Positions 1 through 4,917 of a stretch of 7,340 nt of DNA are shown here, one piece after another (within the stretch, counting starts at the first letter, position 1; the number at the start of each line of letters is the position of its first letter). A program made the translations under genes and the position numbers. The notes under the pieces were generated by a model. It worked only from the letters and a program-made list of their open reading frames with translations. It made no database searches and had not been told where the DNA came from. The stretch is from Prochlorothrix sp035286285 (lineage in GTDB: Bacteria > Cyanobacteriota > Cyanobacteriia > Prochlorotrichales > Prochlorotrichaceae), in NCBI GenBank assembly GCA_035286285.1, contig JAYKJG010000291.1, forward strand, positions 1 through 7,340. Direction: 5' to 3'.

Positions 1-353
1 TCCATGACAATGGCAAGGGAGATCTAGCAGTGGTTGCGGTGATGTTGAATGCGGGGGAGAGTAGTGAGCTAATTGAGAGCCTATGGGAGAATATTCCGCC
101 GATCGGGGAAACCCAGAAGATTCCCCAAGTTATGGTCGATATTACGGATCTTTTGCCCGAAAGTTCTAACTATTTCAACTATGTGGGGTCGTTGACGACT
201 CCGCCCTGTAGTGAAGGGGTGATGTGGTATGTCCTGACGGAGCCGATGGAGATCTCTGAGGAGCAAATCGAGATGTTCCAAACCCTCTACACAACGAATG
301 CTCGTCCGGTGCAGCCAACGAATGGGCGATCGATCGGCCTTCGGGGTCGCTAG
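1..353 (+). CDS. Alpha-carbonic anhydrase, C-terminal part (5' end outside window)
   Basis: This frame is open from base 3 to the TAG at 351-353 and continues an upstream gene; the GTG at base 30 is an internal valine codon, not a start. Alpha-carbonic anhydrases are zinc enzymes that interconvert CO2 and bicarbonate, and in cyanobacteria they are usually periplasmic or extracellular (EcaA-type). The visible part begins just after where the third zinc histidine is expected, with a GDLAVVAVML strand typical of the family. At about 190-225 it carries the signature SLTTPPCSEGVMWYVL, which holds the active-site threonine and the cysteine that often forms a disulfide in secreted members. The end of the fold, with NARPVQ, is also typical. 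The histidine ligands and any signal peptide lie outside the window, so activity and export cannot be judged. The family call is firm. The convergent gene begins its stop codon 76 bases downstream. Confidence 0.9.
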   Translation, partial: HDNGKGDLAVVAVMLNAGESSELIESLWENIPPIGETQKIPQVMVDITDLLPESSNYFNYVGSLTTPPCSEGVMWYVLTEPMEISEEQIEMFQTLYTTNARPVQPTNGRSIGLRGR

Positions 354-379
354 GTTGCTGTAAATTCCCGTGTTTTCCG

Positions 380-414
380 GCGATCGCGGGGGAATCTCTC
401 CCCCAGGCGATCGC
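380..414. terminator. Hairpin made of two HIP1 palindromes between convergent genes
   Basis: Two GCGATCGC octamers (380-387 and 407-414) flank an inner inverted repeat, GGGGGA at 388-393 and TCCCCC at 399-404, with a five-base loop. Because HIP1 is its own reverse complement, the two octamers can also pair. This gives a 14-bp stem interrupted by two unpaired bases (405-406). It lies in the short gap between the carbonic anhydrase gene (+) and the proline-rich gene (-), where a bidirectional terminator would be expected. There is no T-tract on either side, so it is not a canonical intrinsic terminator. The structure is seen in the sequence; the termination role is inferred. Confidence 0.35.
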
Positions 415-428
415 AGCCTATGATGGGG

Positions 429-1346
429 CTAAAGGCTAAGCAGACCAATAATAGCGAGGGCAAGAAGCAGAGCGAGGGCGAGAAGAAGACCCGCCAGGAG
501 GCTAAGGGCAAAACGGGGCCGATTTTGGAATAAATCAAGGATAAGGGTGCTGATCCGGCGGGCTAGACTGGGGGGTGCGGGGGTTTGTTGGCGGGATTTG
601 CGGCGAGGTGGGTATTTTACAGCTTTTTTGAGGCGTGCGGGGCGGCGGCGATGATTAGGTGAGGCGATCGCAGTTAAATCCTCGGCAGGATGTTGCGGGG
701 CGGGCTGGGGCACAACGGGAGGAGGATTTTGGGGAGAAGACGGGCGGGGGGATGAGGCTGAGCTTTTTGGAGGTGGATTCCGAGGCGCAGGGCGCTGGGG
801 TAAAGCGGGTACGGCTGGAGGTGGATTCTGAGAAATAGAGGTGTGTTTTGGGGAATGGGGCGAGATTGGGGTTAAAGGCTGGACTGGGGGGCGTGATGCG
901 GGCTGGGGCGCAACGGGAGGGGGATTCTGAGGAGCGGGACGATCGGAGGGTTGGGGAGGATCGCTGAGAGAAAGATCCCCAAACGTCGCAGGGACCGATC
1001 GGGGGCTGGGTTGTGCAACCGGGGGAGAGGTGTTGGAAATTGGAGATTGGGGGAAATGAGTCTGGGGAGTTGGCACAGACTGCGGCGATACTGTGGATTT
1101 TGGCGCATGGCGAGGGGAAACAGCAGAGCGGGAGTTTGTCACAAAATTCGAGACCGCAGGAGCCGATCGCAAGGGCGGTAGAGGCTCCAAGCCCAGGTCT
1201 AAAGCCGCCAAGAGCAACCGGATCCGATAGCGCAGTAACTCCACTTCCACCAGGAAATCGGCAATTTCTGCGAGAGTACCCTCTAGGCTGAGATCAAGGG
1301 CGGGTTGGGGGGATGAAGCTTGGCCGATCGGAGGCAAAGAAGACAT
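429..1346 (-). CDS. Proline-rich protein with C-terminal membrane anchor, function unknown
   Basis: A 305-residue protein I do not recognise. Residues 18-55 form a leucine-rich, probably helical segment (LEGTLAEIADFLVEVELL and on). Residues 60-230 are rich in Pro, Ser and Gln and probably disordered, with four NPPP motifs at 141, 174, 190 and 207. Residues 232-253 form an Arg/Lys cluster, and residues 279-305 are one hydrophobic segment that ends the protein. There is no signal peptide. The basic cluster before the anchor suggests a tail-anchored protein with its bulk in the cytoplasm. The ATG lies 12 bases after the stop of Uma2-like gene B. A GAGG (1357-1360 on the complement) overlaps that stop codon and sits 10 bases before this start, so translation may be coupled. 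Low-complexity GC-rich frames can be open by chance, but the membrane anchor, the ribosome binding site and the operon position argue for a real gene. Confidence 0.7.
   Translation of the reverse strand: MSSLPPIGQASSPQPALDLSLEGTLAEIADFLVEVELLRYRIRLLLAALDLGLEPLPPLRSAPAVSNFVTNSRSAVSPRHAPKSTVSPQSVPTPQTHFPQSPISNTSPPVAQPSPRSVPATFGDLSLSDPPQPSDRPAPQNPPPVAPQPASRPPVQPLTPISPHSPKHTSISQNPPPAVPALPQRPAPRNPPPKSSASSPRPSSPQNPPPVVPQPAPQHPAEDLTAIASPNHRRRPARLKKAVKYPPRRKSRQQTPAPPSLARRISTLILDLFQNRPRFALSLLAGLLLALALLLALAIIGLLSL
702..934. repeat. Two in-frame 35-bp copies inside the proline-rich gene
   Basis: Bases 702-736 and 900-934 match at 31 of 35 positions. The offset is 198 bases, exactly 66 codons, so both copies are read in the same frame. 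On the minus strand they encode near-identical peptides around QNPPPVVPQPA and QNPPPVAPQPA. This suggests that the linker grew by internal duplication. Shorter related pieces encode the other two NPPP motifs. Confidence 0.7.
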
Positions 1347-1358
1347 TAGGCATCAACC

Positions 1359-1976
1359 TCAATCTGTAGTCAGGGATTGGCGGAGGGTTTTGGCGGCCTC
1401 TAGGCGGGAGGTTTGGGCAATGAGAACGCAGCGGCTGAGCAGAGTTAGATCTAGCCTAGCCAATTCTGGGATTTCGCTCTGGGCGATCGGCTCATAGGTA
1501 TCGCCGTGGAAGTGGTAACAGTGGAGAGTGCCATTTTCCCAGAACCAAACCTCAGGGATTTGTAGCGATCGATAGCGTTGTAACTTATCCGGTCCCCCAC
1601 TGGTGACCACCACCTCGATCGCCAAATCCGGGCGCAACTTCCTTGGTCCCAAAGCCTCACCAAAACAATAGGACTCATCCGGTTCCACAGAAGACTGGCC
1701 GGGACACTCTTGGGTTGTAGAACCCAGGGGTTCAAACTCAATGCCAACTTCCAAACAAAATAGCTCAATCAGAAAACCTAAAATCGATTTAAACAGTTCG
1801 TGATTCCGTCCCGGCATCAGAATTTCAAGGGTTTGGTCTGCATAAAATAAACGCAACTTGCGCGAGCCACCAAAGCCAGATTGAATCAGCTTAAATTGCT
1901 GCCAAGTCAGCCCTCGGTGAATCACACGCTGATCCGCCCAGGATAGGGTTTGGGTTGGGGATGGAAAGGAAACCAT
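1359..1976 (-). CDS. Uma2 family (DUF820) putative endonuclease, protein B
   Basis: A 205-residue member of the Uma2/DUF820 family, which has a PD-(D/E)xK nuclease-type fold and is greatly expanded in cyanobacteria; the biological role is not settled. Landmarks are LSWADQRVIHRGLTWQQF at 11-28, EILMPGRNHE at 51-60, DESYCFG at 100-106, RPDLAIEVVVTSGG at 115-128 and IPEVWFWENG at 140-149. D117, E121 and K131 fit the catalytic D, E and K of the fold. The frame stays open further upstream, but that part lies inside the preceding gene. The ATG at 1976 is four bases after that gene's TAG, has a GGAG 12 bases upstream and gives the normal family length. It is the middle gene of a three-gene operon and is only distantly similar to its upstream Uma2 neighbour. 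The family call is firm, but nuclease activity is inferred from the fold. Confidence 0.92.
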   Translation of the reverse strand: MVSFPSPTQTLSWADQRVIHRGLTWQQFKLIQSGFGGSRKLRLFYADQTLEILMPGRNHELFKSILGFLIELFCLEVGIEFEPLGSTTQECPGQSSVEPDESYCFGEALGPRKLRPDLAIEVVVTSGGPDKLQRYRSLQIPEVWFWENGTLHCYHFHGDTYEPIAQSEIPELARLDLTLLSRCVLIAQTSRLEAAKTLRQSLTTD

Positions 1977-1980
1977 AGGG

Positions 1981-2565
1981 CTAGCTTGCTCCAAAACGAT
2001 CGATCGCCAACTCAAAACCCGGTAAAACCCCTTCCCCCAACAAAACCGTCGGCAACCCCCGCACCTCAACTTCCTGCCCCAAGCGATAAATTTCCACCTG
2101 TTGATCCTGGGGATTAATCAGCCAACCCAAGCGCACCCCACTCTGTTGATACTCCTGCATTTTGTCTTGTAATTCAGTCAGGCGATCGCTGCTCGATCGC
2201 AACTCCAACACAAAATCCGGCGCGATCGGCGGAAAACGGCGCTGTTGTTCCAGCGTTAACGCCTCCCAACGGGACTGCTCCACCCAGGCCGCATCGGGCG
2301 ATCGATCGCCCCCCTGGGGCAACCGAAACAGCGTCGAAGAGCTAAAAACAACCCCCTGCCGCGTTTGGCGGTTCCAAATCCCTAACTCAGCAATATAGTG
2401 AGCCTCTCGACGGCCCCTTTCTCCGCCGACCGGGGCCATAACCCTTAATCTCCCTTGGCGATCGCGCTCCAGCTTTAGATCTGGATTGGTCAGACACAAC
2501 TGCTCAAACTGATCCGCCGTAAAACGGACCTGGCTAAAATCCAGGGTAAGCGTACCCGTTTCCAT
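1981..2565 (-). CDS. Uma2 family (DUF820) putative endonuclease, protein A
   Basis: A 194-residue Uma2/DUF820 protein and the first gene of the minus-strand operon. The N-terminal part has RFTADQFEQLCLTNPDLKLE (14-33) and a short strand RLRVMAPVGGERGRRE, typical of the family. The PD-(D/E)xK core follows: SPDAAWV at 89-95, APDFVLELRSSSD at 115-127, K135 in the LQDKMQEYQQSGV helix, then LGWLINPQDQQVEIYR. D91, D117, E121 and K135 are the likely active-site residues, and all are present. The ATG at 2565 follows a G-run (2573-2578 on the complement) that could serve as a weak ribosome binding site. This is the more common Uma2 subtype, whereas protein B belongs to a different one, so the pair is not a recent duplication. 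Other Uma2 proteins are abundant orphan genes of uncertain function, and no partner methylase or toxin-antitoxin gene is seen here. Confidence 0.93.
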   Translation of the reverse strand: METGTLTLDFSQVRFTADQFEQLCLTNPDLKLERDRQGRLRVMAPVGGERGRREAHYIAELGIWNRQTRQGVVFSSSTLFRLPQGGDRSPDAAWVEQSRWEALTLEQQRRFPPIAPDFVLELRSSSDRLTELQDKMQEYQQSGVRLGWLINPQDQQVEIYRLGQEVEVRGLPTVLLGEGVLPGFELAIDRFGAS

Positions 2566-2603
2566 GAACGAACCCCCCGTAAACCCATTTCACCCCCATC
2601 CTA

Positions 2604-2656
2604 GGGCGTGTCATCAATTAACGCTAGAAACTTTGGGATATCAGAGTTACACGCCC
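2604..2656. repeat. 53-bp segment bounded by 8-bp inverted repeats (possible IS remnant)
   Basis: GGGCGTGT at 2604-2611 and ACACGCCC at 2649-2656 are perfect inverted repeats enclosing 37 bases. The left side, GGGCGTGTCATCAATTAA, has the look of an insertion-sequence end. No transposase frame is present, so this would at most be an internally deleted remnant or a small hairpin-forming element. It lies upstream of the Uma2 operon and could overlap its promoter. The repeat is seen directly; the IS origin is inferred. Confidence 0.4.
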
Positions 2657-2671
2657 GCCCCAGTTATATCG

Positions 2672-2873
2672 GCTAGGGGCTGTAATACCAAATCCGTTGA
2701 GCCTGAAACAGAATAAACGGGTAGGGGTCGTGCCCCTGTGCCGACCCTCGACCAGCCGAATACAGGGGCAACCACGGGGGGATTGCCCCTACCAAAACGA
2801 ATCGAAATTAGTCGGATTTGGCATAATCCTGACACTTAGGGCATCCTAGGACTAAAGGATGACAGCCCCTAGC
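2672..2873. repeat. Nested inverted-repeat intergenic element (MITE-like / palindromic)
   Basis: Four concentric perfect inverted repeats share one centre: 2672-2683 with 2862-2873 (12 bp), 2688-2696 with 2813-2821 (9 bp, ACCAAATCCG-type end), 2720-2727 with 2786-2793 (8 bp) and 2731-2739 with 2762-2770 (9 bp). Alternative local hairpins also exist, for example 2764-2771 with 2783-2790 and 2725-2730 with 2742-2747. The segment lies between two minus-strand genes and has no convincing gene. It resembles the short palindromic or MITE-like intergenic repeats common in cyanobacteria, with ends of the CCAAATCCG type. Mobility or a role as RNA structure is inferred. Confidence 0.6.
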
Positions 2874-2902
2874 AATGATCCCCCAGACCGCTGCACGGGG
2901 CA

Positions 2903-3277
2903 TTAAGCTTGATTGAGTTCGATGATGTGGCCGTCGGGGTCAGTGGTGAAGAGGGCGGGGCGACCGGAGGAACTGGCTTGGGTGGGGTAGCCTGCGGCGG
3001 TGAGGCGATGGCGCAAAGCCTCCAAATCTGCCACAGCAAAGGCTAAATGGCGATTTCGGCCCCATTTTTGGTCATTGACGCGATCGATGACGCGATCGAT
3101 CGGCACCGTGTCCGTCGTCATCAGGTGGATCTGAAACGGTCCCACCTGGTACCACAGGCCCGGAAAATCCAAGGGCCGATCGGCCAGGGGCAACCCCAAA
3201 ACTTGACCGTAGAACTGGGCCGATCGGTCCAAGTCCGTCACCAACAGGGCAGCGTGGAGGAACTGAATTGAATCCAT
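2903..3277 (-). CDS. VOC superfamily (glyoxalase/bleomycin resistance-like) protein
   Basis: A 124-residue, single-module-length member of the vicinal oxygen chelate superfamily, built from two beta-alpha-beta-beta-beta units. The first unit has FLHAALLVTDLDRSAQFYGQ at 6-25, followed by VLGLPL. The second has RHLAFAVADLEALRHRL at 76-92, and the C-terminus is TTDPDGHIIELNQA. H8, H51, H77 and E120 sit where the metal ligands of such enzymes are normally found, so it is probably a metal-dependent lyase, isomerase or dioxygenase-type enzyme. The substrate cannot be told from sequence, and it need not be glyoxalase I, since many cyanobacterial relatives are uncharacterised. The ATG at 3277 gives the usual family N-terminus, although no clear ribosome binding site precedes it. 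It is a single gene, separated on both sides by long non-coding stretches. Confidence 0.9.
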   Translation of the reverse strand: MDSIQFLHAALLVTDLDRSAQFYGQVLGLPLADRPLDFPGLWYQVGPFQIHLMTTDTVPIDRVIDRVNDQKWGRNRHLAFAVADLEALRHRLTAAGYPTQASSSGRPALFTTDPDGHIIELNQA

Positions 3278-3300
3278 AGCAATAAAAGGGTGAAAGAGGG

Positions 3301-3402
3301 CGATCGGGGCTAGGCAGCAGAGCCAAGGCGTTAAAAACCATTCCCCAGGGTTAAATCTCCTGTGGTTCCCCGCGATCGGGGCTGGGCAGCAGAACCAGAG
3401 CG
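3301..3402. repeat. Imperfect 30-bp direct repeat upstream of the VOC gene
   Basis: Bases 3301-3330 and 3373-3402 match at 26 of 30 positions, each starting CGATCGGGGCT, and are 72 bases apart start to start. The second copy overlaps a small hairpin, CCCCG at 3368-3372 with CGGGG at 3377-3381. They lie 24-125 bases upstream of the VOC gene start, which reads away on the minus strand, and could be regulatory or the trace of a local duplication. No function can be assigned. Confidence 0.5.
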
Positions 3403-3546
3403 CTCAAGGGCAGAGGGACAGACCTTCCCCCCTGCGGCGAGGCATAACAGGCCAGAGGGCTAATCCTCCGCGCCAATTGGCTGAAACGGAGTTACCTGCT
3501 ACGGTCCAAGGTCAGCGGTGCTTTGGGGGACAGACTCCCTCCCGTA

Positions 3547-3559
3547 GATTAGACTAATC
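3547..3559. promoter_or_regulatory. Palindrome GATTAGACTAATC, possible operator
   Basis: A perfect 6-bp inverted repeat around a single central base, AT-rich within GC-rich surroundings, lies 158 bases upstream of the HetZ-related gene. It has the size and symmetry of a dimeric regulator's binding site. No clear -35/-10 pair could be fixed beside it, so the role is inferred. Confidence 0.3.
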
Positions 3560-3716
3560 CGATACCTTTTCCCTTACAGTGGAAGATCAGGAGTCCCGGC
3601 GCGGAATGCCATCTCCCACCAGAGCCTCTCCCTTGGGAAGAATCTCTAGAGGGGTCGCGCCCCCGTGCTGCCCCGCACCTCCCAATTCTAGCCTCCAAGA
3701 TCGAGGAAACTTCAGG

Positions 3717-4865
3717 ATGACCGTTGCAGAAACCCTAGCGGAACAGTGGCGAGCGCGGGTGGCCGAGGATTGCAAAAGCCAGCCCCCCTTAACCCAGCAG
3801 AGCATTGTGCAATGGCTGTTGGGAGAAGACCTAGACTGGTACGAGACCCTCGACACGGATGACCTAGCCTTGGCAACCCAGGCCATGGACTATCGCTATC
3901 GGATTCTGCTCAAACGCTACCTGAACAGCGGCCCCGATCGGGCCTATCAGCAATTAATGCGTCGCCTCGGCAGCTTGTTTTTGGTGCGCAGCAAGGTCAA
4001 AACCTGGGTGGATCAAAGCCGCGATCGCCACCGCAGCGTCATGGATGTGCTGGGGGAAGTGATTCAGGAAATGTTGCAGAACGATCGGCACCTCCAGCGC
4101 CAAATGCAGTGGATCAGCCAATGTACGGATAACCCCCGCCTCCGCAACATCCTGTTGTTCACCAACATCGAAGAATACTGCCTACGCCCCATCCGCAACC
4201 AACCGCTGTTGGTCTATCGCTTTGTCAATTACCTCAACCGCATCCAGCGGGGTGGCATGACCCAAGTGCCCAGCGGAGAACTGGTGCGGATGATTTCCGA
4301 AGATATTGCCCCCGCCGATGAAGAGGAAAGCCGCCTCAGCCTGTTTGATAACCAAGCCCTGAACCAGTACCAGTCCGAACAGGAGTGGCACAGCTTGCAA
4401 ATGCAGCGGCGCATGGTGCAGCAGGAGTTTGAGGTGTACTTGGTAGATACCCTGGGGGAAGTGGCGGTGGACTGGCTGCGGCTCTACTTAAAAGGGGAAA
4501 CCCAGGAGGCCATTGCCCACAGCTTGGGGCTGCCCGTCAAGCAAATCTATCGACTGCGGGAAAAGGTGAATTACCATGCGGTTAAGGTGTTTGCCCTGAA
4601 GGTGCGCCCGGAGTTGGTGGAAGACTGGCTGGGGATTTCCCTCCAGCAGCACCGTTTGGGGTTGACTCCACAGCAGTGGGCACAGTTTATGGCGGGTCTT
4701 TCGGAGCAGCAGCAGCAGATTTTGGAGCAGTTCCGATCGGGCGCGTCTGTCAAAAGCATTGCCCAGGGTTTGGGGCTGAAAACCAGCCAAGTGATGGGGG
4801 AGTGGAGCAAGGTCTATGGGGCGGCGCAAGCCCTACGCAATGCAGACCTCGACGAGGCGGGCTAG
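3717..4865 (+). CDS. HetZ-related protein (putative DNA-binding regulator)
   Basis: A 382-residue protein that I assign to the cyanobacterial HetZ-related family from remembered similarity. HetZ itself is a regulator of early heterocyst differentiation, but relatives occur in non-heterocystous cyanobacteria too, where their role is unclear. Landmarks are SIVQWLLGEDLDWY at 29-42, AMDYRYRILLKRYL at 56-69, IEEYCLRPIRNQPLLVYRFV at 151-170 and RIQRGGMTQVP at 175-185. Two helix-turn-helix-like segments follow: TQEAIAHSLGLPVKQIYRLR at 262-281 (similar to sigma region 4) and SVKSIAQGLGLKTSQVMGEW at 344-363. The phrase LGLTPQQW at 314-321 and the tail AQALRN are HetZ-like. The ATG at 3717 has GAGGA at 3703-3707, nine bases upstream. 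No signal peptide or membrane segment is seen, so it is probably cytoplasmic. It converges on mgtE. Whether this organism makes heterocysts cannot be told from the window. Confidence 0.7.
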   Translation: MTVAETLAEQWRARVAEDCKSQPPLTQQSIVQWLLGEDLDWYETLDTDDLALATQAMDYRYRILLKRYLNSGPDRAYQQLMRRLGSLFLVRSKVKTWVDQSRDRHRSVMDVLGEVIQEMLQNDRHLQRQMQWISQCTDNPRLRNILLFTNIEEYCLRPIRNQPLLVYRFVNYLNRIQRGGMTQVPSGELVRMISEDIAPADEEESRLSLFDNQALNQYQSEQEWHSLQMQRRMVQQEFEVYLVDTLGEVAVDWLRLYLKGETQEAIAHSLGLPVKQIYRLREKVNYHAVKVFALKVRPELVEDWLGISLQQHRLGLTPQQWAQFMAGLSEQQQQILEQFRSGASVKSIAQGLGLKTSQVMGEWSKVYGAAQALRNADLDEAG

Positions 4866-4878
4866 GGGTGCGGTGGAG

Positions 4879-4902
4879 GTTGCACGGTTCGTTGCACGGT
4901 TC
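4879..4902. repeat. Tandem duplicate of a 12-bp unit between convergent genes
   Basis: GTTGCACGGTTC occurs twice back to back (4879-4890 and 4891-4902) in the 52-base gap between the HetZ-related gene and mgtE. No terminator hairpin is seen in this gap. It is probably a slippage duplication. Confidence 0.6.
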
Positions 4903-4917
4903 TGGGGGCGGGACGGG

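Larger units (their letters stand above)
3278..3716. other. Long non-coding stretch between the VOC and HetZ-related genes
   Basis: These 439 bases lie between divergent genes and should contain both promoters. They hold the 30-bp direct repeat, a 9-base repeat GGGACAGAC at 3415-3423 and 3527-3535, the 10-bp palindrome GCCAATTGGC at 3472-3481 within a CTCCG/CGGAG stem (3466-3470 with 3487-3491), and the 13-bp palindrome at 3547-3559. The frame of the downstream gene is open back to a GTG at 3579, but that part has no ribosome binding site and an Arg/Pro-rich composition, so I treat it as untranslated leader. I recognise no known RNA family here. Confidence 0.5.

Noticed and set aside
1977..2069. 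31-codon N-terminal extension of Uma2-like protein B
   Set aside because: It lies entirely within the end of Uma2-like gene A in another frame, and the family N-terminus matches the ATG at 1976.
2647..2835. 62-codon open frame on the minus strand inside the palindromic element
   Set aside because: It is read straight through the inverted repeats, has no ribosome binding site and no recognisable domain. Such frames are typical chance translations of intergenic repeats.
3421..3520. Cobalamin riboswitch suggested by GGAGTTACCTGCT
   Set aside because: It only loosely resembles a B12 box, the other conserved core segments are missing, and the downstream gene has no link to cobalamin.
3579..3716. 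46-codon N-terminal extension of the HetZ-related gene from a GTG
   Set aside because: It has no ribosome binding site and an Arg/Pro-rich composition, while the ATG at 3717 has GAGGA at a good distance and gives a sensible N-terminus.
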